64,000 nt of DNA. Origin: Henriciella sp. Its GTDB lineage: Bacteria; Pseudomonadota; Alphaproteobacteria; Caulobacterales; Hyphomonadaceae. Of the stretch, positions 29,865 to 39,797 are shown one piece after another. The notes below the pieces were generated by a model. It ran no database searches. It saw only the letters and a program-made list of their open reading frames with translations, and had not been told where the DNA came from. Position 1 is the stretch's first letter, and every line of letters starts with the position of its first letter. The stretch lies in contig JAJFFK010000002.1 in assembly GCA_021776655.1 (NCBI GenBank), forward strand, positions 1-64,000, given 5' to 3'. Both the position numbers and the translations under genes were made by a program.

Positions 29865-30614
29865 ATGTCAGCGCCCGATCAGCTTGCCGATCTTCTGTCC
29901 AAATCCTCCCGCGCCGTGGTCTTTACAGGTGCTGGCATCTCAACCGAAAGCGGCATCCCGGATTTTCGTAGCCCCGGCGGGGTCTGGAGCAAGATGAAGC
30001 CAATCTATTTCCAGGACTTCGTTGCCTCTATTGAGCAACGCCGCGAGAGTTGGAACCGGGTGTTCAATCGCTCAGCTGGATGGACCGGTGCAGCCCCGAA
30101 TGAAGGTCACCATACCGTCACGCACTGGGTAGAGACCGGCAAGATCAGCCATGTCATCACCCAGAATGTCGACAATCTACATCAGGATTCTGGCACTCCG
30201 GCCGACAAAGTGATCGAGCTGCACGGCAATGCGACCTATGCCAAATGCCTCGACTGCCACCAGCGTTACGAGATCGAAGCGTTACGCTCACGCTGGGAAG
30301 TGGGCGATGACATCACCTGCGAGCGTTGCGGCGGTCTGATCAAGACGGCGACAATCTCGTTTGGCCAACCGATGCCGGAGGTCCAGATGACAGCCGCAAC
30401 AGAGGCATCAGAAGCCTGCGACTTGTTCATCGTGCTGGGGTCTTCGTTGGTGGTCTATCCCGCTGCCGGGTTACCAATCCTCGCCAAGCAGTGCGGGGCC
30501 AAATTGGTGATCATCAACCGCGAACCAACCGAGCTCGACGAGATGGCCGATCTGGTCCTGCACAGTGAGATAGGGCCGCTCCTGCGCGACACCAGGGCGA
30601 GAATGATCCAATAA
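29865..30614 (+). CDS. NAD-dependent protein deacylase (Sir2 family)
   Basis: VVFTGAGISTESGIPDFRSPGGVW, TQNVDNLHQDSG, CxxC pairs CLDC/CERC, LGSSLVVYPAAGLP. Confidence 0.95.
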   Translation: MSAPDQLADLLSKSSRAVVFTGAGISTESGIPDFRSPGGVWSKMKPIYFQDFVASIEQRRESWNRVFNRSAGWTGAAPNEGHHTVTHWVETGKISHVITQNVDNLHQDSGTPADKVIELHGNATYAKCLDCHQRYEIEALRSRWEVGDDITCERCGGLIKTATISFGQPMPEVQMTAATEASEACDLFIVLGSSLVVYPAAGLPILAKQCGAKLVIINREPTELDEMADLVLHSEIGPLLRDTRARMIQ

Positions 30615-30675
30615 ACGCTCGTGCACCCTGCACCGCGATCTTTTCCGATGACCTGCGATCTGGCATACCGCCGAT

Positions 30676-31632
30676 ATGACTGAGTTTTGCGTAACCGCCT
30701 TTTATAAGTTCGTGCGCTTTGACGACCCCGCCGCGTTACAGGACGCGCTCTATGACGAGCTGAGTGCGCTTGGCGTCAAGGGCACCGTCTTGCTGGCCTC
30801 TGAAGGGCTGAACGGCACGATTGCCGGGCCATCAAGCGTGATGGACAAAGCCCTCGCCGCCCTCAGGGCGCTGCCGGGTTGCACTGATCTCGAAAGCAAG
30901 AACAGCCCCGCAAGCGACATGCCTTTCCTGCGCCTGAAAGTGCGCCTGAAAAATGAGATCGTGACAATGGGTGTCCCTGGAACGGATCCGACATGTCTTG
31001 TCGGGACATATATCAACCCGGAGAACTGGAACGCTCTGATCATCGATCCAGACACAATACTGATCGATACCCGCAATGATTATGAGGTCGACATCGGCAC
31101 GTTCAAAGGCGCCGTGGACCCAGATATTGAGACATTCCGCCAGTTTCCTGAATGGTTCGAAAATTTCCGCGCAGACCTGGAGCAGCAAGGACGAACGCCA
31201 AAGATTGCGATGTTCTGCACTGGCGGCATACGCTGTGAAAAATCAACCTCATGGGCGAAGAGCATTGGCGTTGAAGACGTCTTTCACCTCAAGGGCGGCA
31301 TCCTGAAATATCTCGAAAACGTGCCGCAGGAAGACAGCCTGTGGCAAGGCGAATGTTTCGTGTTTGATGACCGCGTCTCGGTTGGCCACGGCCTGAAGCA
31401 GGGCGATTATCAGCTCTGCCATGGCTGTCGCTACCCGATCAGCGCCCAGGACCGCCAAAGCCCGAAATTCGAGGACAGCGTCTCCTGTCCGCATTGCTTT
31501 GATAGCTTAAGCGACAAGAAACGCGCCGCCCTGCGCGAACGCCAAAAACAAGTCCGCCTCGCACGGCTGCGCGGCGAAGCCCATCTCGGCGACGATGTCG
31601 ACTTACGCCCACGCAAGCAGCGCCATGTCTGA
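30676..31632 (+). CDS. trhO: tRNA uridine(34) hydroxylase / rhodanese-related protein TrhO
   Basis: LLASEGLNGTIAG, LIDTRNDYEVDIGTFKGA, MFCTGGIRCEKSTSW, LCHGCRYPI. Confidence 0.94.
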   Translation: MTEFCVTAFYKFVRFDDPAALQDALYDELSALGVKGTVLLASEGLNGTIAGPSSVMDKALAALRALPGCTDLESKNSPASDMPFLRLKVRLKNEIVTMGVPGTDPTCLVGTYINPENWNALIIDPDTILIDTRNDYEVDIGTFKGAVDPDIETFRQFPEWFENFRADLEQQGRTPKIAMFCTGGIRCEKSTSWAKSIGVEDVFHLKGGILKYLENVPQEDSLWQGECFVFDDRVSVGHGLKQGDYQLCHGCRYPISAQDRQSPKFEDSVSCPHCFDSLSDKKRAALRERQKQVRLARLRGEAHLGDDVDLRPRKQRHV

Positions 31633-32278
31633 AACCTACCCTATTCTCTATTCTTTCCGGCGTTGCCCGTATGCGATGCGGGCGCGGATGGCGATTGCGA
31701 TGTCGGGCCAGATCTGCCGCCTGCGTGAGGTTGTCTTGCGTGATAAACCAGCAGAGATGCTGGCAGCCTCGCCAAAAGCTACGGTGCCGGTGGTGGTCGA
31801 CACCGACGGCACCGTGATCGAGGAAAGCCTCGACGTGATCGATTGGGCGCTCGGCAAGGCCGATCCTGATGGTTGGCTGACCCCGCCGACCGGTACATTG
31901 CAGGATATGCGCGACCTGATCGCCGACAGTGATGGGCCGTTCAAGACCGCGCTCGATCGCTACAAATATTCCAACCGATATGACGGCGCCGACCCGGCAG
32001 AGCATCGCAACACCGGACTGGACTTCCTGAGCCACCTGAACCTGCGGCTTGAGCATCAAAACCACCTGTTCGGCGACCGGGTCAGCCTCGCCGATATCGC
32101 GATCTTTCCGTTCATTCGCCAGTTCGCCAACACCGACAGGGCCTGGTTTGACGCCCAGCCTTTGCCGCATTTACAGCGCTGGCTCGCTTATCACCTTAGC
32201 AGCGATCTGTTTGCGTCAGTAATGCCAAAGTTCAAACAATGGGCGTCCGAAAGCGACGAACCGTTGTTTCCAGCCTAG
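31625..32278 (+). CDS. Glutathione S-transferase family protein
   Basis: ILYSFRRCPYAMRARMAI, ATVPVVVDTDGTVIEESLDVIDW. Confidence 0.88.
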   Translation: MSETYPILYSFRRCPYAMRARMAIAMSGQICRLREVVLRDKPAEMLAASPKATVPVVVDTDGTVIEESLDVIDWALGKADPDGWLTPPTGTLQDMRDLIADSDGPFKTALDRYKYSNRYDGADPAEHRNTGLDFLSHLNLRLEHQNHLFGDRVSLADIAIFPFIRQFANTDRAWFDAQPLPHLQRWLAYHLSSDLFASVMPKFKQWASESDEPLFPA

Positions 32279-32430
32279 CGCGTTTCAGGTTTCGCCGTAC
32301 AGCCCCCCCCGGTTGCAAGCGCGGCCCGGCGCTAATGCGCCGCGCCCGTGCAGGCTCTCAGCTTCAGCTGAGAAATAGCCGTGAACGAAAACAACTGGCG
32401 CGGCTCCGGCGAAACCTAAACCGCGCTAGG
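32274..32430. repeat. ~157-bp intergenic element with 24-bp imperfect terminal inverted repeats (22/24)
   Basis: CCTAGCGCGtTTcAGGTTTCGCCG (32274-32297) versus reverse complement of 32407-32430, CCTAGCGCGgTTtAGGTTTCGCCG; contains 32311-32392. Confidence 0.8.
32311..32392 (-). repeat. 82-bp two-hairpin repeat, copy 1
   Basis: Reverse complement matches 42090-42171 ungapped at 73/82 positions. Confidence 0.88.
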
Positions 32431-35077
32431 CCCTCAATGCCGCCCGCACCGCGTCGAGTGCCGCCGCCGCTTTTGATCCATCCGGGCCGCCCGCTTGCGC
32501 CATGTCGGGGCGTCCGCCGCCGCCTTTTCCCCCGACGGCTTCAGCTGCAACCTTGACCAGGTCAACCGCCGAAAAGCGATCCATCAGGTCTGAACTAACG
32601 CCGACCGCAACCGCCGCTTTACCGCCATTCACGCCAATGAAAACGGCAATTCCTGAACCCATTTGCGCCTTGGCCTCATCGACCAGCGCGCGCAAATCCT
32701 TGCCGCCAACCCCGTCAGCGACGCGGGCAATCAGGTTGACGCCGCCAATCTCTTCTGGCCCCGAGGGGCCACCGCTGTCGCCAGACATGGCAAGGGCGCG
32801 TTTGCTGTCGGCCAGCTGGCGTTCCAGTATCCGTCGCTCTTCGCTCAGATTGGCGACTTTGCGCGCGACATCTTTCAGCGGCACTTTCAATTGTTCTGAC
32901 AGATCAACCGCAACCTGCGCGCGGCCACGCAGAAAGGTCAGAGCCTCAGCCCCCGTCGCCGCCTCAATCCGGCGCACACCAGACGACACGCCGCCCTCTG
33001 AGGTGATAATAAAGGTGGCGATATCGCCGGTGCGTGAAACATGCGTGCCGCCGCACAGCTCAACCGAGTAAGGTGCCCCGCTGCCGCCAAGGTCGCGGCC
33101 CATGCTCAGCACCCGAACCTCATCGCCATATTTTTCCCCGAACAGCGCCAGCGCGCCCGCTTCAATTGCCTTGTCGGGCGTCGTCACGGCGATATCGACC
33201 GCCTGATTTTGTCGGATCACGGCATTGACCTGAGCCTCAACCGCCTCCAGTTCAGCCGCTGTGACCGGCGCAGGGTGCGAAAAATCAAACCGGAACCGCT
33301 CGTCTTCAACCAGCGAGCCCTTCTGAGTCACATGTTCGCCCAGGACATCGCGCAAGGCGGCGTGCAGCAAATGGGTCGCCGAATGGTTGGCCATGATCCG
33401 GGCGCGACGTCCGACATCAACCTTCAACTCGGCTCTGTCACCTAAGGCGACATTGCCGCCCGTGCACTCACCCACATGAACATGTAGGTCGCCTGCCCGC
33501 TTGGCAACGTCGCGCACAACAAAGCGCGCGCCATTGGCAAATTCGATTACGCCGTGATCGCCCGCCTGCCCGCCGCTTTCGGCGTAGAATGGTGTCTGGC
33601 TGAGCACAAGTTCCGCCTTCTGCCCCGATGCCAGGCTTTTGGCCTGTACCCCATCAATGATAATCGCCGTCAACTCAGCGTCTGTTTCCAACTCACTATA
33701 GCCACAAAACTGGCTCGGTCCGACACCATCGCGCATCCGGAACCAAAGGTCGCTCACGCCAGTGTCACCGGATGTGAAGCCGGCTGATTTCGAACCTTCC
33801 TTCTGGCGCTCCATCGCGGCCTTGAAGCCGTCTTCGTCGACCTTCATACCGCGTCCGCGCAGAATATCTTGCGTTAAATCAATCGGAAAGCCGAACGTAT
33901 CGTACAGTTTGAACGCCGTTTCACCGGGTAATATATCACCCTCCTCCAGGTCAACGCTTGCGGTGTCGAGCAAGGCCAAGCCGCGACCGAGCGTGCGCTG
34001 GAACTGGGCTTCTTCATTCTCAAGCGCACTTTCAATCGCCGCGCGCGCGCGTCTCAGCTCAGGAAACGCAGCGCCCATCTCGTCGGCCAGCGTACCAACC
34101 AGTTTATGCATGCTCGGCTCGCGTGCCCCGAGGATATGAGCGTGGCGCATCGCCCGGCGCATGATCCGGCGCAGAACATAGCCGCGCCCTTCGTTCGACG
34201 GGGTGACGCCATCCGCGACAAGAAAGGCTGACGTGCGCAAATGGTCAGCGATGACCCGGAATGAGCCAAGCTGATCGCCTTGCGCTTTCTGGGAATAAAC
34301 CTCCTGCTCCGCCGCGATCAGGCGCTGGAACAGGTCAATCTCGTAATTATTATGCACGCCTTGCAAGACCGCCGCGATGCGCTCCAACCCCATGCCAGTA
34401 TCAATTGACGGCTTGGGCAGTGGGTTGCGCGTGCCATCGCTCTGCTGGTCAAATTGCATGAACACCAGGTTCCATATCTCGATGAAGCGGTCGCCATCTT
34501 GATCCGGCGTTCCGGGCGGGCCGCCAGGGATAGTGTCGCCGTGGTCGAAAAAGATTTCCGAACAAGGTCCGCACGGGCCTGTGTCTCCCATTGACCAGAA
34601 ATTGTCCGAGGTCGAAATTCGAATAATCCGCTCGTCCGGCAGTCCAGCAACTTTCTTCCAGATCGCAGCGGCTTCTTCGTCTTCGGAATAAACCGTTACG
34701 AGGAGCCTGTCGGCAGGCAGTCCCAATTGCTTGGTGATCAGTTCCCAGCCAAACGCAATCGCTTCATCCTTAAAATAGTCACCGAATGAGAAATTTCCGA
34801 GCATCTCAAAAAAAGTGTGATGGCGCGCGGTATAGCCGACATTGTCAAGATCATTGTGCTTGCCGCCTGCCCGCACGCATTTTTGCGAAGTCGTGGCGCG
34901 CGGCGCGAACGGGGTCTCTGCACCGGTAAAAATATTCTTGAACGGCACCATACCGGCATTGACAAAAAGCAGGGTTGGGTCGCTCTCCGGCACCAGCGGT
35001 GCAGACACCCGGCGCATATGACCTTTACTCTCAAAATAGGAAAGGAATGTTTCGCGCAATTGATTAACACCGGTCAT
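32426..35077 (-). CDS. alaS: Alanine--tRNA ligase
   Basis: [40 protein letters not shown]; Zn motif [10 protein letters not shown]; start moved to 35077. Confidence 0.97.
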   Translation of the reverse strand: MTGVNQLRETFLSYFESKGHMRRVSAPLVPESDPTLLFVNAGMVPFKNIFTGAETPFAPRATTSQKCVRAGGKHNDLDNVGYTARHHTFFEMLGNFSFGDYFKDEAIAFGWELITKQLGLPADRLLVTVYSEDEEAAAIWKKVAGLPDERIIRISTSDNFWSMGDTGPCGPCSEIFFDHGDTIPGGPPGTPDQDGDRFIEIWNLVFMQFDQQSDGTRNPLPKPSIDTGMGLERIAAVLQGVHNNYEIDLFQRLIAAEQEVYSQKAQGDQLGSFRVIADHLRTSAFLVADGVTPSNEGRGYVLRRIMRRAMRHAHILGAREPSMHKLVGTLADEMGAAFPELRRARAAIESALENEEAQFQRTLGRGLALLDTASVDLEEGDILPGETAFKLYDTFGFPIDLTQDILRGRGMKVDEDGFKAAMERQKEGSKSAGFTSGDTGVSDLWFRMRDGVGPSQFCGYSELETDAELTAIIIDGVQAKSLASGQKAELVLSQTPFYAESGGQAGDHGVIEFANGARFVVRDVAKRAGDLHVHVGECTGGNVALGDRAELKVDVGRRARIMANHSATHLLHAALRDVLGEHVTQKGSLVEDERFRFDFSHPAPVTAAELEAVEAQVNAVIRQNQAVDIAVTTPDKAIEAGALALFGEKYGDEVRVLSMGRDLGGSGAPYSVELCGGTHVSRTGDIATFIITSEGGVSSGVRRIEAATGAEALTFLRGRAQVAVDLSEQLKVPLKDVARKVANLSEERRILERQLADSKRALAMSGDSGGPSGPEEIGGVNLIARVADGVGGKDLRALVDEAKAQMGSGIAVFIGVNGGKAAVAVGVSSDLMDRFSAVDLVKVAAEAVGGKGGGGRPDMAQAGGPDGSKAAAALDAVRAALRA

Positions 35078-35199
35078 AGACAACCCTTCAAGCCCCGACC
35101 CGAAGATCGCCAATTCGAAGCCTGATATATGACCAGTTGAGCAGCGCGCCAAGCCTTGACCGCACGCACTGCCCGAAAGTTTTGTCTAGGGTTCAGACC

Positions 35200-36288
35200 T
35201 TAGCCGAGTTCGGCTTGATCTTCCTCTTGAGCCGGACCGCCACCCTCGCTCAACAAAACGTCGGACAGAAGGCCCGATTTCTGGCGAACCTTCATCTCGA
35301 TCTCGGCCGCCATTTCAGGATGCTCTTTCAGGAAAGCACGGGTCTTCTCACGGCCTTGTCCAATCCGCTCTGTGCCATAGGAATACCATGAGCCAGACTT
35401 CTCAATAATTTCGCATTTGACCCCAAGGTCGATCAATTCCCCGGTTTTGGAGATGCCTTCACCATAGATGATATCGAACTCGACCTGACGGAAAGGCGGG
35501 GCGACCTTGTTCTTGACGACTTTTACGCGGGTCTGGTTACCGACCACTTCGTCACGATCCTTGAGCGCGCCAATCCGGCGAATATCAAGCCGAACCGAGG
35601 CGTAGAATTTCAGCGCATTGCCACCTGATGTGGTTTCCGGGCTGCCAAACATCACGCCAATTTTCATCCGGATCTGGTTGATGAAAATCACCATACAGTT
35701 GGATTTTGCAATTGAGCCGGTCAATTTTCGCAGAGCCTGGCTCATCAAGCGTGCTTGCAGGCCAGGCAGGCTGTCGCCCATCTCGCCTTCAATCTCCGCC
35801 CGCGGTGTCAGGGCCGCGACCGAATCAATCACGATCACATCAATCGCCCCAGAACGGATCAATGTATCGGTAATTTCCAGCGCTTGCTCCCCCGTGTCAG
35901 GCTGTGACACCAGCAAATCGTCAAGATCAACCCCGAGCTTACCAGCATAGACCGGATCGAGGGCATGTTCGGCGTCGACAAAGGCACACACCCCACCGTT
36001 TTTCTGCGCTTCGGCGATGACATGCAAGGCCAGCGTTGTCTTGCCTGAGCTTTCCGGACCATAAATCTCCGTCACCCGGCCTTTTGGTAGACCGCCAATG
36101 CCCAAAGCAATATCCAACCCGAGAGAGCCGGTTGGGATCGCTTCAATATCCAGCGAGTTCTTTTCACCAAGCCGCATAACCGAGCCTTTACCGAAGGCGC
36201 GATCAATATTTGCGAGGGCTGTTTCAAGCGCTTTTTGCTTATCCACACCGGATTCCTTATCAACGAGTTGCAATACTGTTTTAGCCAT
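35200..36288 (-). CDS. recA: Recombinase RecA
   Basis: [38 protein letters not shown]; start moved to 36288. Confidence 0.98.
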   Translation of the reverse strand: MAKTVLQLVDKESGVDKQKALETALANIDRAFGKGSVMRLGEKNSLDIEAIPTGSLGLDIALGIGGLPKGRVTEIYGPESSGKTTLALHVIAEAQKNGGVCAFVDAEHALDPVYAGKLGVDLDDLLVSQPDTGEQALEITDTLIRSGAIDVIVIDSVAALTPRAEIEGEMGDSLPGLQARLMSQALRKLTGSIAKSNCMVIFINQIRMKIGVMFGSPETTSGGNALKFYASVRLDIRRIGALKDRDEVVGNQTRVKVVKNKVAPPFRQVEFDIIYGEGISKTGELIDLGVKCEIIEKSGSWYSYGTERIGQGREKTRAFLKEHPEMAAEIEMKVRQKSGLLSDVLLSEGGGPAQEEDQAELG

Positions 36289-36363
36289 GAGTCGTTTCCT
36301 TACATCTATGATTTCATCCAGTATTCCAAGGCCTGGACCACCCAATAGACCACATGTACCACA

Positions 36364-36389
36364 TTTGTTCCAAAGAACAAAGCAGAAAC
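36364..36389. promoter_or_regulatory. Candidate SOS/LexA operator region upstream of recA
   Basis: TTTGTTC-caaa-GAACAAA inverted repeat overlapping GAAC-N7-AAAC (one mismatch from GAAC-N7-GAAC). Confidence 0.45.
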
Positions 36390-36441
36390 TTTTTGCATTT
36401 GGACTCTTTTCTCATGGCTCAATATGAGGCATAGTCACCGA

Positions 36442-36651
36442 ATGCTCAAAAAGACAGACCCACTTCCTGGCGAAGCCCGCATGCGCTACTTGGATGGCGA
36501 CCTGAAGTTGATCAGCCATGGCGATTTCGTGATCTGCGCGGTGACCGGCCGGAAAATTCCACTTGGTGCCCTGCGCTATTGGAGCGTTGATTTGCAGGAA
36601 GCCTATGTTGACGCCAGCGCCGCTGCATCCCGCATGGTTACTGGCACGTAG
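36442..36651 (+). CDS. DUF2093 domain protein
   Basis: GEARMRYLDGDLKLISHGDFVICAVTGRKIPLGALRYWSVDLQEAY. Confidence 0.85.
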   Translation: MLKKTDPLPGEARMRYLDGDLKLISHGDFVICAVTGRKIPLGALRYWSVDLQEAYVDASAAASRMVTGT

Positions 36652-37551
36652 ATGTTTTTGCGCGACTTGTTTGTGATCATTGCCATATGGTTTGGCGCGC
36701 CCTTGCCTGGCGCTGCTGAGCCGGCTTCAGGACCTGTTTGCCACGGTCAAATGGTGCAAGGTGGCTTGCTGCTTTGTATGGCCCCCGAAGCAAGTACGCT
36801 GGTCATATCCGGCCCTGATGGTGCTGTCTTGCGTACGGTTCCGGTCAATCGTGGCGGGGTAGCAACAATTGGCTTGACCCGCACTGAACCGCTGGCGCTC
36901 ACAATATCTGTGGATGGAGCTGACGCACCGCCCGCGCAAATTACACTGACCGCGCGTGACGATCCGTTTCGAACCATTGAAGGGCTCGAGTGCGACAAGG
37001 TTGATGCCCGCACACCAGATCAGATTGAACATGCCGGGCAAAGCTGGGTCAAAAAGCAAGCCGCGTTCAAGACATTCTCAACCGGGGACGGCGCGCGCAA
37101 TGGCTTTATCGTGCCAGCCGACGGCCCGACATCATCGCCGTTCGGCCCGACGCGTAAATATATCGGCACCGGCGTGAAGGGTGAAACCTGCGAAAAAGTC
37201 TCGGTTCATCAGGGCTATGATCTCGCCGTACCGATCGGCACACCAATTGTCGCACCAGCAGCAGGGACCGTCGTGCTGGGCGAACCTGATCTCTATTATG
37301 AGGGCGGCGCTGTGTTTCTGGATCATGGCGACGGCTTGGTTTCAGTTCTGATGCACATGTCGCAAGTTGATGTCACGGCCGGGCAGGTCGTTGCGGCGGG
37401 CGAGCGGCTTGGCGCATCCGGCAATACCGGCCGCACGACCGGGCCGCATCTGCACTGGGCGGTCAAATGGCGCAATCCGGCCAGCGCTGGTCGCGGCGGT
37501 GATTTCTATATTGATCCAGCTTTGCTGCTTAAGTTACAGCCACTCGAATAA
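36652..37551 (+). CDS. M23 family metallopeptidase
   Basis: HQGYDLAVPIGTPIVAPAAGTVVLGE, LGASGNTGRTTGPHLHWAVKW. Confidence 0.93.
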   Translation: MFLRDLFVIIAIWFGAPLPGAAEPASGPVCHGQMVQGGLLLCMAPEASTLVISGPDGAVLRTVPVNRGGVATIGLTRTEPLALTISVDGADAPPAQITLTARDDPFRTIEGLECDKVDARTPDQIEHAGQSWVKKQAAFKTFSTGDGARNGFIVPADGPTSSPFGPTRKYIGTGVKGETCEKVSVHQGYDLAVPIGTPIVAPAAGTVVLGEPDLYYEGGAVFLDHGDGLVSVLMHMSQVDVTAGQVVAAGERLGASGNTGRTTGPHLHWAVKWRNPASAGRGGDFYIDPALLLKLQPLE

Positions 37552-37555
37552 GCCC

Positions 37556-38527
37556 TCACGGCAAAAGTAGCGTCGCACCCACCGTTTTGCCGCCCTCAAT
37601 CGCGCGGTGTGCGTCGGCGGCCTCTTCGAGCTGAAAAGTCTGCCCGACATGCGGCGTGATTGTCCCGGTTTTGAGGGCGCCGAACAGCGCCGCTGCGCCG
37701 CGCTGCATCCCGCCGGGCGCGCCAACAAAAGCAAACAGGCTGGGCCGGGTCAGGATCAGTGAGCCCTTCTGGCCCAGAACACCCGGCGCAATCGGCTCAA
37801 CCGCGCCCGACGCGTTGCCATAACTGACCCACCAGCCGCGCGGTTTCAAACTGTCGAGTGAGGCCGCCGCTGAGGCTTTGCCGACGCTGTCATAGCTGAC
37901 ATCTACGCCCTCTCCACCCGTGAGTTTGCGCACCTCATTTGCCACGTCGCCGCCAGACATAACCACATCACTTGCACCAAGATCGCGCGCCCGCGCCGCT
38001 TTCTCTGCGCTTGAGGTGACCCCGATCACCCGCACTCCCAGCGACGTCGCCCACGGCACAAGCAATGACCCAACCCCGCCAACGGGTGCCCAGATCAGCG
38101 CCGTATCACCCGGCGAGGCGCGGTAGACTTCAAACAATAACATCCACGCCGTCAGCCCTTTAAGCAACACTGCGGCAGCGTCTGCTTCGCTGAGATTATC
38201 CGGCAATTTCAGCATCGTCGCGGCTGGCCCGGTATAGTGGCTGGCATAGGTTGCGCTGCCCAAATAGGCGACGCGATCACCTGCCTTCAAATGCCTGACA
38301 CCATCGCCGACCGCCTCAATCACGCCAGCGCCTTCCGAGCCCGGGACGAAGGGCAATGAAACCGGATAGAGACCGCTGCGATGATAGGTGTCGATAAAGT
38401 TCAGGCCAATCGCTAATTGGCGCACCAGGGCCTGTCCCGGTCCTGGCGCGATCGGGTCACGCGCCGTCTTGACCAGGACATCTGGGCCGCCCGTTTCATT
38501 GATCTGCATGACATATGGGTCGCTCAT
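37556..38527 (-). CDS. Quinone oxidoreductase (zinc-type alcohol dehydrogenase superfamily)
   Basis: VPGSEGAGVIEAVGDGV, GGVGSLLVPWATSLGVRVIGVTSS. Confidence 0.93.
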   Translation of the reverse strand: MSDPYVMQINETGGPDVLVKTARDPIAPGPGQALVRQLAIGLNFIDTYHRSGLYPVSLPFVPGSEGAGVIEAVGDGVRHLKAGDRVAYLGSATYASHYTGPAATMLKLPDNLSEADAAAVLLKGLTAWMLLFEVYRASPGDTALIWAPVGGVGSLLVPWATSLGVRVIGVTSSAEKAARARDLGASDVVMSGGDVANEVRKLTGGEGVDVSYDSVGKASAAASLDSLKPRGWWVSYGNASGAVEPIAPGVLGQKGSLILTRPSLFAFVGAPGGMQRGAAALFGALKTGTITPHVGQTFQLEEAADAHRAIEGGKTVGATLLLP

Positions 38528-38540
38528 CGCCGCCCTCCTT

Positions 38541-38595
38541 CTAAATCACCGTACTGGCTAAATCACCGTTTACTGGCCGAATCATCGTTTACTGG
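38541..38595. repeat. Three tandem ~19-bp repeats, CTAAATCACCGTTTACTGG
   Basis: Units 38541-38557 (17 bp), 38558-38576, 38577-38595, in a divergent intergenic region. Confidence 0.85.
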
Positions 38596-38599
38596 ATTG

Positions 38600-39184
38600 A
38601 TGATAGAGATAGGCATGACTTGCGGCGTTGACGAGGCCGGGCGTGGTCCATGGGCCGGCCCCGTGACGGCGGGCGCGGTTATCCTACATGCCGACCGACC
38701 GATTAGCGGATTGACCGATTCGAAAAAACTGAGCGAGAAAAAACGCCTGGTCCTCGAACCTGAGATCAAGGCGAAGGTCGCTTTCTGGGCCATTGCCCAT
38801 GCCAGTCCGGAAGAAATTGACCGATTGAACATCCGCGAAGCAACGTTTCTGGCGATGCAGCGCGCCGTCGCCGCCCTCGGTATGACCCCCAGCCATATCA
38901 TCATTGACGGCAACGCCCTGCCACGCGATCTGCCTGCGCCAGCGACTGCGATCATCAAGGGCGACCTGACCGAGCCAGCCATTTCCGCCGCCTCTATCCT
39001 TGCCAAGACGGCGCGCGACCGCCTGATGATGGCGATGTGCGCCGCCCATCCCGGTTACGGCTTCAGCCAGCACAAGGGCTATGGCACAGCGGTCCACGCC
39101 GCTGCTCTGACCGCGCTCGGCCCGTGCCCGACCCACCGTATGAGTTTCGCGCCGGTGCGCCGCGCCGCAGCGGCAACGGCATGA
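38600..39184 (+). CDS. rnhB: Ribonuclease HII
   Basis: CGVDEAGRGPWAGPVTAGAVIL, LTDSKKLSEKKR, HPGYGFSQHKGYGT; ATG at 38600 or 38615. Confidence 0.95.
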   Translation: MIEIGMTCGVDEAGRGPWAGPVTAGAVILHADRPISGLTDSKKLSEKKRLVLEPEIKAKVAFWAIAHASPEEIDRLNIREATFLAMQRAVAALGMTPSHIIIDGNALPRDLPAPATAIIKGDLTEPAISAASILAKTARDRLMMAMCAAHPGYGFSQHKGYGTAVHAAALTALGPCPTHRMSFAPVRRAAAATA

Positions 39185-39255
39185 ACAAGCAAATTTATTG
39201 AATAGTTAACCAATTGGGCGCGATTATTAACCAAATGATCTGGGAGACTTGAGCT

Positions 39256-39738
39256 ATGATCCCTTATGGATGGCATGTCTGGCGCGGCGAAAGCAATCGG
39301 CGTTACCGCTTCAAAATTACCAAAACCCTGGCTGCCCTGCCTGATGCGGGCGGCATTTATGTCATGGTCAGGCGAACCTGCTTTTTCTTTCTGTCGCCCG
39401 TTTATATTGGCAAAGCGTCAAACTTGCACGGTCGCCACAGCAAGCATGAGCGATGGGAAGAAGCCCGGCGCAAAGGCGCATCGGAACGCCACTATCTCTG
39501 CATACGATCCGAAAACAAACGTCAGGAAGCTGAAGAAGATCTGATCCGTTATTACAAGCCGAAATTGAACGGCATGCTGGTCCCGCGCTCGGCCAAAGAT
39601 GGCCCTAACAATGCTCGATTGGCAAAAGGCTGGATGAGTGCCGAAGAGTATTGGGGTCTGAACCAGAAGACATCTTCGAAGTCACACACCAAGCCCAGAT
39701 CCAGCGGGTTTTGGAGGAGATCAAAAAAAGCGGCCTGA
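39256..39738 (+). CDS. GIY-YIG nuclease superfamily protein
   Basis: [11 protein letters not shown]...[20 protein letters not shown]...[13 protein letters not shown]. Confidence 0.78.
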   Translation: MIPYGWHVWRGESNRRYRFKITKTLAALPDAGGIYVMVRRTCFFFLSPVYIGKASNLHGRHSKHERWEEARRKGASERHYLCIRSENKRQEAEEDLIRYYKPKLNGMLVPRSAKDGPNNARLAKGWMSAEEYWGLNQKTSSKSHTKPRSSGFWRRSKKAA

Positions 39739-39797
39739 TACGGTCTGATGCGGCCCAATACTTGAATTTGCGCCAGTGCCGGGCCAAGACGTGCGCC

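Noticed and set aside
32301-32310. C8 homopolymer as a phase-variable tract
   Set aside because: Located after the GST stop in an intergenic element, not in a promoter spacer or reading frame.
38541-38595. CRISPR-like tandem repeat near rnhB
   Set aside because: Units are contiguous with no spacers.
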